64,000 bases of DNA from assembly GCA_018713205.1 (NCBI GenBank), contig DVFN01000094.1:1-64000 (forward strand), given 5' to 3'. Made by a program: the position numbers and the translations under genes. The notes under the pieces were generated by a model. It was not told the DNA's origin. It saw only the letters and a program-made list of their open reading frames with translations, and did not search any database. Positions 47,091 through 56,070 of this stretch are shown piece by piece; position 1 is the stretch's first letter; every line of letters starts with the position of its first letter. This stretch comes from Candidatus Avoscillospira stercorigallinarum. Its GTDB lineage: Bacteria > Bacillota > Clostridia > Oscillospirales > Oscillospiraceae.

Positions 47091-47318
47091 TTATCCCTGG
47101 GCCGCCTGGATCAGCTTGACGATGGCATCGACGGAGTTGAAATTCTCCGGCTGGAGGTCCTCCACGGAGATCTCCACTTCAAAGGTGTCCATGAGCTCCG
47201 AGACGATGGAGACAATGTCCAGGGAATCCACCAGGCCGTCGTCGATCAAAGCCGTCTCATGCTCGAAGTCCACGCCGGGGCACAGTTCCGACAGAATGGA
47301 AATCACTTGTTCTCTCAT
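47091..47318 (-). CDS. acyl/peptidyl carrier protein (DltC-like)
   Basis: ALIDDGLVDSLDIVSIVSELMDTFEVEISVEDLQPENFNSV; 4'-phosphopantetheine Ser in DSLD. Confidence 0.9.
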   Translation of the reverse strand: MREQVISILSELCPGVDFEHETALIDDGLVDSLDIVSIVSELMDTFEVEISVEDLQPENFNSVDAIVKLIQAAQG

Positions 47319-48106
47319 GTTGTTTCATCCTTTCCACCGGCCAGGACGGCGGACTGCCATCCGTCCGGCCGGTAACCGCGTGATTGATAAAATCCCTCGG
47401 CGGGGCCGTTGCCCTGTCTGGCCCAGACCAGGCTTTTGGCGCCGCCGGTTTTGATGAGGTAGGCGTTCAGCAGCCCCGAGGCCAGGCCGTTCCGCCGCTG
47501 ATCGGCCCGCACGGCCAGATGGCGGATCTCGGAGCTGGTACGGCCGGTCTGAAAGTGCAGCAGGCCGCAGAGACCCGCTTGATCCCAGGCGGCCACGGCC
47601 TCCCCGGCCGCCAGCTGGACCTCCAGGTCGGCCCGATTGGGCAGGCAGCCGGTCAGCGGATCGAACTGTTCCCGGAGGAAGGCCAGCACGGCGTCTGCCT
47701 GCGTCGGGTCAGGGCAGCCGTATGCCCCCGCCCCTTCGGCGGGACAGGCGGGCCGCTCCCAGCGGCTCCGGCGGAAGAGCACCCGCCATCCGGCTTCCTC
47801 CAGCCGGGCCACGGCCTCCAGGGCCCGGGCTTCCTTACCGGGCCGCCAGACAATTTCCGTGACGGCGGCCTCGGCAGCCGGCGGCGGACACAGCTCCGCG
47901 CCCCGCTGCCAGTAGAAGGTGTAGAGTCCGTGTCCAGCTCGGCTCCGGCGCAGCCACAGCCCGCCGGGGAAGGGGAACACGGTCAGCCCCGCCGCGATCT
48001 CCCGGTCGTAGTCGCCGGGGGCCATCAGATGGTTGGTGTAGACGCCGGGCTTCAGCTGGGCCGTCAGCAGCGGCGACAGGGCCGCAAAGTCCTCAATTCG
48101 CTCCAT
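47315..48106 (-). CDS. GNAT family N-acetyltransferase
   Basis: SEIRHLAVRADQRRNGLASGLLNAYLIKTGGAKSLVWARQGNGPAEGFYQSRGYRP. Confidence 0.85.
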   Translation of the reverse strand: MERIEDFAALSPLLTAQLKPGVYTNHLMAPGDYDREIAAGLTVFPFPGGLWLRRSRAGHGLYTFYWQRGAELCPPPAAEAAVTEIVWRPGKEARALEAVARLEEAGWRVLFRRSRWERPACPAEGAGAYGCPDPTQADAVLAFLREQFDPLTGCLPNRADLEVQLAAGEAVAAWDQAGLCGLLHFQTGRTSSEIRHLAVRADQRRNGLASGLLNAYLIKTGGAKSLVWARQGNGPAEGFYQSRGYRPDGWQSAVLAGGKDETT

Positions 48107-49610
48107 CGAGATACTGCTCCTTCAGCTTTACCCGGTCCACCTTGCCGTTGGCGTTATAGGGCAGCCGTTCCAGCCGGTGATACACGTTGGGAAGCATATA
48201 CTTGGGCACCGCCCGACGCATGGCCTTCACCAGGCTGTCGCTGTCCAGAGCCCCGGCGTAGATGCAGAGGATCCGGTCCCGGCTGCCGTCGTAGAGGCAG
48301 ACGGCGGCGTCGATGCCCTCCACGGCGTGGAGCGCCACCTCGATTTCGCCCAGCTCGATGCGGTAGCCCATATGCTTGATCTGCCCGTCCTGCCGGGAGA
48401 GGAAGTAGAGCAGGCCGTCCCGCTCCACAGCCAGGTCGCCGGTGCGGTAGAGCAGGTCCGGGTAGTCCGGCCGCAGGGGATTCTGGACAAAGGCGGCCCG
48501 GGTCTTGTCCCAGTCGCCGAAGTAGCCCTTGGCCAGGCCGCAGCCTCGGACGCAGATCTCGCCGGGCTCTCCGGGCGTCACCGGACGCAGCTGCTCGTCC
48601 AGCAGCAGGATCTCCTTGTTTTCGCAGGCCGTGCCCAGGGGGATGGGCTCGTCGTCGGCGAAGTCCCGGTCCAGATGGTAGCCGGTGCAGTCCACGGTGA
48701 CCTCCGTGGGGCCGTAGAGGTTGATAACATGGAGCTGGGGAGCCGCCTGCCGCCAGGCGTTGACGTGCTTGGCCTGAAGCGCCTCGCCGCCCAGGGCGGC
48801 GGTGCGCAGCGTCGTGGGCGGGCATTTGGCCAGGGCGCCGGAGGCCGCCGCCAGATGGAAGGCGGAGGTGGCCCAGTTGATGGCAGTGACGCCGTCGGCC
48901 TCCATAGCCCGCAGCAGCAGCAGCGGGAAGGTGAAGAACTTCCGGGGATAGATGTGGCATGTGGCGCCCAGCTTCAGCGTCTGGTAGACGTCCTTCACCG
49001 ACAGATCAAAGTAAAAGGGCGCCTGGTTGCCGAAGACCTCGTCGCCGGTATAGCCGCAGAAGGCCGTCATCCATTCGGTAAAGTCAATGACGCTGCGGTG
49101 GGAGATCACAATGCCCTTGGGCGTGCCGGTGGAGCCGGAGGTGAAGAGAATATACACCGGGTCCACGTCCAGCACCCGGCGGCGGCAGCGCTCCAGCAGC
49201 GCCTCGTCCGGCTCGGCGGCGCACGCCTCCTCCAGGGGGCAGAGGGGGCAGCAGTCGGCCAGCGTCTGGGCCAGCGCTTCGTCGGCGGCGGCGTAGACCA
49301 GGGCCTTGGGCCGGACCTGCTTGAGAATGCTCCGAATCCGCAGCTCCGGCATTTTATTGTCGATGGGCACATAGCAGCAGCCGGCATAGAGTACTCCCTG
49401 CATGGCAGTGATGCTCTGGGCGGTGCGGTCAATGAAAACAGCCACCGGAACGTTCACTGCGCCGGTGTGGCGGGCCAGCCAGGTGCCCAGCCCCTGTGCC
49501 TGACGGGAAAGCGCTCCAAAGGTGACCGACGTTTGGTCGTCAGCAAAGGCGATTTTGTCTGGAACACGCCGGGCCGAGGCATCCAGGTATTCCAGTACAT
49601 TTCTCTGCAT
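48093..49610 (-). CDS. amino-acid adenylation enzyme (DltA-like)
   Basis: ILFTSGSTGTPKGIVISHRSV; NLYGPTEVTVDC; YRTGDLAVERDGLLYFLSRQDGQIKHMGYRIELGEIE; NANGKVDR. Confidence 0.92.
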   Translation of the reverse strand: MQRNVLEYLDASARRVPDKIAFADDQTSVTFGALSRQAQGLGTWLARHTGAVNVPVAVFIDRTAQSITAMQGVLYAGCCYVPIDNKMPELRIRSILKQVRPKALVYAAADEALAQTLADCCPLCPLEEACAAEPDEALLERCRRRVLDVDPVYILFTSGSTGTPKGIVISHRSVIDFTEWMTAFCGYTGDEVFGNQAPFYFDLSVKDVYQTLKLGATCHIYPRKFFTFPLLLLRAMEADGVTAINWATSAFHLAAASGALAKCPPTTLRTAALGGEALQAKHVNAWRQAAPQLHVINLYGPTEVTVDCTGYHLDRDFADDEPIPLGTACENKEILLLDEQLRPVTPGEPGEICVRGCGLAKGYFGDWDKTRAAFVQNPLRPDYPDLLYRTGDLAVERDGLLYFLSRQDGQIKHMGYRIELGEIEVALHAVEGIDAAVCLYDGSRDRILCIYAGALDSDSLVKAMRRAVPKYMLPNVYHRLERLPYNANGKVDRVKLKEQYLDGAN

Positions 49611-49705
49611 AGGGCTTCAACTCCCCTTGAAATTTGAATTGGAGGATCGGACCGGCGGAAGGTGACGGGCAGAATCCGCGGCGAAACGGCCTTTTCAACA
49701 GGCTG

Positions 49706-49734
49706 ATTATACCATACTCCCCGACTGGTGTAAA
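49706..49734 (-). promoter_or_regulatory. promoter of the Dlt-like operon
   Basis: minus strand TTTACA-N17-TATAAT. Confidence 0.75.
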
Positions 49735-49794
49735 GATAAGGGATTGGCCGCCGCCCCGGGACCGGCGCGGGGAGCGCCGCTGCTGGGAATGTTT

Positions 49795-49812
49795 TTAGAA
49801 CATATGTTCTAA
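49795..49812. promoter_or_regulatory. LexA (SOS) box-like palindrome
   Basis: TTAGAACATATGTTCTAA, contains GAAC-N4-GTTC. Confidence 0.6.
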
Positions 49813-49881
49813 AATTGATATTTCGACAGGTTTCGACAGTAAAAACCGGGCTTTCCGGTGCAAGAAATTGCCTATAAGGGA

Positions 49882-49910
49882 TTGCAATTTTCCGGGAAAT
49901 CTAGTATAGT
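49882..49910 (+). promoter_or_regulatory. promoter of the mraZ/dcw cluster
   Basis: TTGCAA-N17-TATAGT. Confidence 0.7.
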
Positions 49911-49915
49911 ATAGC

Positions 49916-49957
49916 CAAGTGGAGCGAAATGGTGTAAAAATGATGAAAGTGGAGCGA
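49916..49957 (+). promoter_or_regulatory. putative MraZ-binding direct repeats
   Basis: CAAGTGGAGCGA (49916-49927) and AAAGTGGAGCGA (49946-49957), 30-bp period. Confidence 0.55.
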
Positions 49958-49968
49958 GGTGAGGCCCG

Positions 49969-50385
49969 ATGGTCGGAAAGTACAGACACACAGTCGATCC
50001 CAAGGGCCGCCTGTTTGTGCCCGCCAAGCTCCGCGAAGAGCTGGGCGACAGCTTCTATGTCACCCTGGGTCTGGAGCACTGCCTGAGCGTGTACACCGAG
50101 GCAGGCTGGCAGGCCATTGTCGATAAATACAACGCGCTGCCCATGTCGCAGGCCCGGAAGATGCGGTTTTTGTTTGCCAACGCCGCCAAATGCGAGCCGG
50201 ACAAGCAGGGGCGCTTTCTCATTCCCACGGAGCTCCGGGACTATGCAGGGCTCAAGGACGAGGTCATCTTCCTGGGGCAGGCGGGCCACGCCGAGATCTG
50301 GGACGCCGCGACCTATGACGCGCTGGAGGCCGAGACCCTCTCGCCTGAGTACATGGCCGCCGTGATGGAGGAGCTGGACTTCTGA
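49969..50385 (+). CDS. mraZ: transcriptional regulator MraZ
   Basis: KYRHTVDPKGRLFVPAKLREEL; CLSVYTEAGW; DKQGRFLIPTELRDYAGL. Confidence 0.97.
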   Translation: MVGKYRHTVDPKGRLFVPAKLREELGDSFYVTLGLEHCLSVYTEAGWQAIVDKYNALPMSQARKMRFLFANAAKCEPDKQGRFLIPTELRDYAGLKDEVIFLGQAGHAEIWDAATYDALEAETLSPEYMAAVMEELDF

Positions 50386-51317
50386 TGGAATTTGTGCATC
50401 GCTCGGTGCTGCTGCTGCCCACCGTGGAGGCGCTGGCTGTCCGGCCCGACAGGATCTATCTGGACGGGACCCTGGGCGGCGCGGGCCACTCCTATGAGAT
50501 TGCCTCCCGCCTGACCACGGGCCGCCTCATCGGCTTGGACCGGGACGAGACGGCGCTGGCCGCCGCCGGGGCGCGTCTGGCTCCCTTTGCCGGCCGCGTC
50601 ACCCTGGTCCACAGCAATTTCGCCGATTTGGCCCAGGTTCTCGATTCATTGGACATTCCCGCCGTGGACGGGATGCTGTTCGACCTGGGCGTCTCCTCCC
50701 CTCAGCTGGACGACGCGGAACGGGGCTTTTCCTATATGCAGGACGCGCCCCTGGATATGCGGATGGACCGCACCGCCGGCCTGACGGCCTACGAGGTGGT
50801 CAACACCTGGCCCGAGGCCGAGCTCAAGCGGATCTTATATACCTACGGCGAGGAGCGCTACGCCCCTCGCATTGCCGCCGCCATCGCAGCCCGGCGGACG
50901 GAGCGGCCCATTGCCACCACCCTGGAGCTGGCGGACCTCATTCGGTCGGCCATGCCCGCTCAGGCGCTGCGGGAGAAGCAGCACCCGGCCAAGCGCAGCT
51001 TTCAGGCCATCCGGATCGCCGTCAACGACGAGCTGGGCGCGGTGGAGCGGATGCTGGCGTCCGCCATCGACCGCCTGAACCCCGGCGGACGGCTGGCCGT
51101 CATCACCTTCCACTCTCTGGAGGATCGGATCGTCAAGACCGCCTTCCAGGAGGCCGCCCGGGGCTGTACCTGCCCCAAGGACTTCCCGGTCTGTGTCTGC
51201 GGCAAAAAGCCCAAGGTCAAACTCATCACCCGCCATCCCATCGTCGCCGACGAGGCGGAATTGGCGGAAAACCCCCGCGCCCGCAGTGCGAAGCTTCGCG
51301 TGGCGGAAAAACTGTAA
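50385..51317 (+). CDS. rsmH: 16S rRNA (cytosine1402-N4)-methyltransferase
   Basis: HRSVLLLPTVEAL; YLDGTLGGAGHS; LFDLGVSSPQLDDAERGFSY; TFHSLEDRIVK. Confidence 0.97.
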   Translation: MEFVHRSVLLLPTVEALAVRPDRIYLDGTLGGAGHSYEIASRLTTGRLIGLDRDETALAAAGARLAPFAGRVTLVHSNFADLAQVLDSLDIPAVDGMLFDLGVSSPQLDDAERGFSYMQDAPLDMRMDRTAGLTAYEVVNTWPEAELKRILYTYGEERYAPRIAAAIAARRTERPIATTLELADLIRSAMPAQALREKQHPAKRSFQAIRIAVNDELGAVERMLASAIDRLNPGGRLAVITFHSLEDRIVKTAFQEAARGCTCPKDFPVCVCGKKPKVKLITRHPIVADEAELAENPRARSAKLRVAEKL

Positions 51318-51335
51318 GGAAAGGAGCCGACTGAT

Positions 51336-51860
51336 ATGGCAAGAGACGACAACGAGCGGTTGTTCAACGGCTCCGCCGCCTATCAGCTCTATTCGGACTT
51401 CGAGAGCACAGCCGCTCCGGAGATCCAGCATCCCGATCTGCCCCAGGAGCGGCCCCGGCACAAAAAGGTTCGCCGGGTCAAGGTCAAAACCGCCGTGTCT
51501 CCCGTGGCTGTGGTGGGCCTGCTGGCCGTGACCTGTATGCTGATTCTGGTGGTTTTCGGATACGTGCAGCTCTACGAGGCCTCGGAAGAAGTGAGCTCCC
51601 TCCAGAGTGAGCTCAGCGAGCTGCAGGAGCGGCAGGTGGTGCTCCAGAGCCTCTATGAAGAGGGCATCGACTTGGATTACGTCGAGGAGCGGGCCGCCGA
51701 GCTGGGACTGCGTATGCCCACCAAGGAGCAGACCGTCTATATCAATCTCGCCGGCTCCGACCAGGCGGAGATCTACACCTCGGAGCAGACAAATATTTTC
51801 CAGCGAATTCTCCAGGCCATTGAGCGCAGCGCCAGCGGATTGGTGGAATACCTGTCCTGA
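51336..51860 (+). CDS. ftsL: FtsL-like cell division protein
   Basis: single TM plus coiled coil (SSLQSELSELQERQVVLQ); position between rsmH and the PBP gene. Confidence 0.75.
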   Translation: MARDDNERLFNGSAAYQLYSDFESTAAPEIQHPDLPQERPRHKKVRRVKVKTAVSPVAVVGLLAVTCMLILVVFGYVQLYEASEEVSSLQSELSELQERQVVLQSLYEEGIDLDYVEERAAELGLRMPTKEQTVYINLAGSDQAEIYTSEQTNIFQRILQAIERSASGLVEYLS

Positions 51861-52019
51861 CGCCCCATACAATGATACTAGCCCGGATGAAGCGCAGGTG
51901 ACCTTCGGATCAAACCGATACGCCGTGTGGATGGAACGCGCAGGGGGTCTCTTACCCACTTGCACACATTCCCCGCTGCTCAGTCCCAGATGTCTTCAGC
52001 GAGGTTTTTCGGCAGTCTG

Positions 52020-52053
52020 TGCGGGGCGGCAAAGCCGCCCCGCAATTTTATTG
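52020..52053 (+). terminator. terminator within the dcw cluster
   Basis: GCGGGGCGGC-AAA-GCCGCCCCGC AATTTTATT. Confidence 0.8.
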
Positions 52054-52058
52054 TTCTG

Positions 52059-52087
52059 TTGTAGCGTCCGGCAAAGTATGGTATAAT
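52059..52087 (+). promoter_or_regulatory. internal dcw promoter
   Basis: TTGTAG-N17-TATAAT directly after the terminator. Confidence 0.7.
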
Positions 52088-52160
52088 ACCATGTTAAGCA
52101 GTACACGCACCCGGCGCTGCCGCCGGAGCCCAGAACTATATTCCAGAAAGGATCGACTTC

Positions 52161-54569
52161 ATGGCGCAACGAAGAAAGCTCCGCCTGATAAAGGGCAGAC
52201 ACCGCCAGCCCGGCGACGCCGCCGAGCGGGCCAACCGCCTGATTCTGCGCCGCACGCTGGTGGTGATGCTGGTGTGCGGAATCGGGCTGTTTATCCCCCT
52301 GGTTGCCACGCTCTGCCAGCTGATGATCGTGGATCACGACCAGTACGAGCAGTGGGCCATCAATAACCAGACCCGCAGTACCGTGCTGACCTCCTCCCGA
52401 GGGGTGATCTACGACCGGAATATGAACATTCTGGCCTCCAACGCCACGGTGGAGACGATTTTCCTGGACCCCAATGCGCTGGCCCGCCGCATCGAGGAGG
52501 AGGCCGAAAAGCGCGAGGCGGGCAAGGAATATAACCCCGCGGTCTCGGTAGACTTTATCGCCAAGGGCTTGGCGGATCTGCTGGACGTGGAGACCGACTT
52601 CGTCAAGGAGCAGGCCGCCGACACAGCCTATTATTATAAGGTAATCAAGCGGAAGGTGCCGGAGGAGACCGCCCAGGAGGTCCGGGACTTTATCGCCGAG
52701 AACGACCTCAGCGGCATCATCAACCTGGAGCTGGACGCCCGGCGGTACTACCCCTACGGCTCGCTGGCAGCCCAGGTTCTGGGCTTCGTCAACCTGGAGG
52801 ATGTGGGCGGCGAGGGCCTGGAGGCCTATTATGAAGCCGCCCTCACCGGCAACGCCGGCGCGATCATCACCACCAAGGGCAACCGCGGCACGGAGATGCT
52901 CTATACTTATGAAAAGTATTACGACGCCTCTGACGGCAATTCTCTGGTGCTGACCCTGGATATGACCGTCCAATATTACCTGGAGAAGAACCTGGAGGAG
53001 GCCATCGAGAAGTACGACGTTCTCAACGGCGCGTTCGGCATGGTCATGGATGTGGATACCGGCGAAATTCTCGGCATGGCCACCCTGGGCAGCTACGACC
53101 CCAACAACTGGCAGGAGATCTACGACGAGGACCTCCGGGAGGAGCTGGAGAACCAGTACCAGGCGGCGCTCCGGGCCGGGGAGGGAACCCAGGCCTATAC
53201 CGACGGCATGGCGGCCTACAATGCCGCCGTGGCCACCGCCCGGCTCCGGCAGTGGCGCAACCGCTGCGTCGCCGACGGCTACGAGCCCGGCTCCACCTTC
53301 AAGCCCATCACCCTGGCCACAGGTCTGGAGACCGGCGCCATCACCCTCAACGATACCTATGAGTGCACCGGCTCTTATAAATTCGAAGGCCGCGACCAGA
53401 TCGTCAACTGCTGGAAGGCCGCCGGCCACGGCACCCAGACCACCATGGAGGCGCTGGGCAATTCCTGCAACATCGCCTTCTCCAACATGGGCCTGAAAAT
53501 CGGCGCGCAGACCTTCTACGAATACTTTGAGGCCTTCGGTTTTCGGGAAAAGACCGGCATCGACCTCCCCGGCGAGGCCGAGGGCATCTTCTTCCCCTAC
53601 GAGCAGTTTACCCAGGCCGGCAACAACGCCAACCTGATCTCCTCCTCCTGGGGCCAGACCTTTAAGATCACGCCGATTCAGCTGGTGCGGGCCACGGCCG
53701 CCCTGGTCAACGGCGGCTACCTCCTGGAGCCCCATGTGGTCAAGGAGGTGCTGGATTCCGACGGGAACGTGGTTTCCCGCACTGAGACGAAGGTCATCCG
53801 CCAGGTCATCAGCCAGGAGACCTCGGATATCATGTGCCAGATGTATGAGTACGTCGTCTCCGGCGGTACCGCCAGCGGCGCCTCGGTGCCCGGTTACCGC
53901 GTGGGCGGCAAGACCGGCACCGGGGAAAAGATCGACGTCTATGACGAGAACGGCGTCCAGGTCGATGATAAGATGGTCTCCTTTATCGGTATCGCGCCCA
54001 TGGAGGACCCCAAATACGTGGTCCTGGTGGTGCTGGACACCCCCAGCGAGGCCACGGGCCTCTATATCTCCGGCGGCATCATGGCCGCGCCCACCGGCGG
54101 CGCGGTGTTCGGCGACATCCTGCCCTACCTGGGCGTGGAGCCCAACTACACCGACGAGGAGCTGGAGCTGGTCAGCGTGGAAGTGCCCAATGTGGTGGGC
54201 ATGACCGAAGCAGAGGCCGCCGCCGCTCTGGATCAGGAGCGGTTCACGTACCGCACCGTCGGCTCCGGCGCCACGGTTCAGGGCCAGATTCCCGCCGCGG
54301 GCGCCATGATCCCCGGTAAGTCCGAGGTCGTGCTCTACTTCGGCCAGGACGCCCCCACCGACACCGTGGAGGTCCCGGATTTCTCCGGCATGACCCTGGT
54401 CTATGCTCAGCAGTACGCGGAAAGCAAGGGCCTCTACCTGCTGGTCACCGGCACCAATCAGGACCGGGCCGACGTCACCGCCACCTATCAGGATGTGGAG
54501 CCCGGGACCGAGGTTCCCTTGGGCACCACCATCACCGTGGAGTTCACCAACCACAGCGCCCAGGATTGA
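52161..54569 (+). CDS. class B penicillin-binding protein (FtsI/SpoVD-like) with two PASTA domains
   Basis: ADGYEPGSTFKPITLATGLE; VGGKTGTGEK; EVPNVVGMTEAEAAAAL and EVPDFSGMTLVYAQQYA. Confidence 0.93.
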   Translation: MAQRRKLRLIKGRHRQPGDAAERANRLILRRTLVVMLVCGIGLFIPLVATLCQLMIVDHDQYEQWAINNQTRSTVLTSSRGVIYDRNMNILASNATVETIFLDPNALARRIEEEAEKREAGKEYNPAVSVDFIAKGLADLLDVETDFVKEQAADTAYYYKVIKRKVPEETAQEVRDFIAENDLSGIINLELDARRYYPYGSLAAQVLGFVNLEDVGGEGLEAYYEAALTGNAGAIITTKGNRGTEMLYTYEKYYDASDGNSLVLTLDMTVQYYLEKNLEEAIEKYDVLNGAFGMVMDVDTGEILGMATLGSYDPNNWQEIYDEDLREELENQYQAALRAGEGTQAYTDGMAAYNAAVATARLRQWRNRCVADGYEPGSTFKPITLATGLETGAITLNDTYECTGSYKFEGRDQIVNCWKAAGHGTQTTMEALGNSCNIAFSNMGLKIGAQTFYEYFEAFGFREKTGIDLPGEAEGIFFPYEQFTQAGNNANLISSSWGQTFKITPIQLVRATAALVNGGYLLEPHVVKEVLDSDGNVVSRTETKVIRQVISQETSDIMCQMYEYVVSGGTASGASVPGYRVGGKTGTGEKIDVYDENGVQVDDKMVSFIGIAPMEDPKYVVLVVLDTPSEATGLYISGGIMAAPTGGAVFGDILPYLGVEPNYTDEELELVSVEVPNVVGMTEAEAAAALDQERFTYRTVGSGATVQGQIPAAGAMIPGKSEVVLYFGQDAPTDTVEVPDFSGMTLVYAQQYAESKGLYLLVTGTNQDRADVTATYQDVEPGTEVPLGTTITVEFTNHSAQD

Positions 54570-54618
54570 CGGGCCAGGCATATCTCCCCTGATTTTGAGA
54601 AATACAGGAGGCTTTTCC

Positions 54619-56061
54619 ATGAAACTCCAAGAACTGCTCCGGGGGCTCGACCCCCTGGAGCTCCAGGCCAGTCCGGAGACCGAGATCACCGGCATTGCCT
54701 ATGACTCCCGCGCCGTGCAGCCCGGCAACCTCTTCGTGGCCATCCGGGGCTTCGATACCGACGGCCACAAGTATATTCCCATGGCCCAGGAGCGGGGGGC
54801 GGCCTGCGTCCTCTGCGAGACTGCGCCCGCCAAGGGCAGCTATGTCCGGCTGGCCGATACCCGGCTGGGGCTGGCTTTGGCCGCCGCCAATTGGTATGGC
54901 CACCCGGCGAAGGAAATGACCATGCTGGGCGTCACCGGCACCAACGGAAAGACTACCACCACCTATCTTCTCAAGCACCTGCTGGAGGACTGTCTGGGGG
55001 CCAAGGTGGGTCTGGTGGGCACCATTCTGAATATGATTGGCGAGGAGGTGCTCCCGACCGAGCGGACCACCCCCGAAAGCCTGGAGCTCCAGGCCCTGCT
55101 CCGGCAAATGGCCGACGCGGGCTGCACCCATGTGATTATGGAGGTCTCGTCCCATGCCCTGTACCTCCACCGGGTGGCGGGCATTCAGTTCGACGTGGGC
55201 CTCTTCACCAATCTGACCCAGGATCATCTGGACTTCCACCACACCATGGAGGAATACGGCAGGGCCAAGGCGCTGCTGTTCCGCCAGAGCCGGGTGGGCC
55301 TGGTCAATGCCGACGACCCCTGGGCCGGGCTGCTGATGGAGGGGGCGGCGTGCCCCATCCATACCTATGCCGTCCGGGGAGAGGCCGAGCTGGAGGCCCG
55401 GGACGTGGACCTGGAAATCGACCACGTGGCCTTCACCGCCCGCTGGCAGGGCCGGGAGACCGCCTGCCGTCTGGGCATTCCCGGGGCCTTCTCGGTCTAT
55501 AACGCCCTCGGCGCGCTGGGGGTGGCGCTGGCTTTGGGCATCCCCGCGGACCGGGCGGCCGCATCCTTGGCCACGGCCAAGGGCGTCAAGGGCCGCGCCG
55601 AAGTGGTTCCCACGCCGGGGAAGCCCTACACGGTGCTGATCGACTACTCCCATACCCCCGACAGCCTGGAGAATATTCTGAAAACCGTCCGGGAGTTCGC
55701 CCGGAGCCGGGTCATCGCGGTTTTCGGCTGCGGCGGGGACCGGGACCCCATCAAGCGGCCCATTATGGGAAAAATCGGCGTGGATCTGGCCGACCTGGTG
55801 GTCATCACCTCCGACAATCCCCGAACCGAGAATCCCATGGCCATCATCGATCAGATCGTGGAGGGCACCAAGCACAGCGACACGCCGGTGACGGTTATCG
55901 AAAACCGCCGTCAGGCCATCCGCTGGGCCATGGACCAGGCCGGACCGGGGGACGTCATCGTTCTGGCGGGCAAGGGCCATGAGACGTATCAGGAAATCGG
56001 ACACGAAAAATTCCATTTGGACGAGCGGGAGGAAGTGGCCGCCCATCTGATGGGGAATTGA
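54619..56061 (+). CDS. murE: UDP-N-acetylmuramyl-tripeptide synthetase
   Basis: GVTGTNGKTTTTYLLKHLLE; HVIMEVSSHAL; VLIDYSHTPDSLENIL; SDNPRTENP. Confidence 0.96.
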   Translation: MKLQELLRGLDPLELQASPETEITGIAYDSRAVQPGNLFVAIRGFDTDGHKYIPMAQERGAACVLCETAPAKGSYVRLADTRLGLALAAANWYGHPAKEMTMLGVTGTNGKTTTTYLLKHLLEDCLGAKVGLVGTILNMIGEEVLPTERTTPESLELQALLRQMADAGCTHVIMEVSSHALYLHRVAGIQFDVGLFTNLTQDHLDFHHTMEEYGRAKALLFRQSRVGLVNADDPWAGLLMEGAACPIHTYAVRGEAELEARDVDLEIDHVAFTARWQGRETACRLGIPGAFSVYNALGALGVALALGIPADRAAASLATAKGVKGRAEVVPTPGKPYTVLIDYSHTPDSLENILKTVREFARSRVIAVFGCGGDRDPIKRPIMGKIGVDLADLVVITSDNPRTENPMAIIDQIVEGTKHSDTPVTVIENRRQAIRWAMDQAGPGDVIVLAGKGHETYQEIGHEKFHLDEREEVAAHLMGN

Positions 56062-56070
56062 GGGAGTGCA

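Noticed and set aside
51996-54695. 899-aa minus-strand ORF opposite the PASTA PBP
   Set aside because: Antisense shadow of a well-supported gene.
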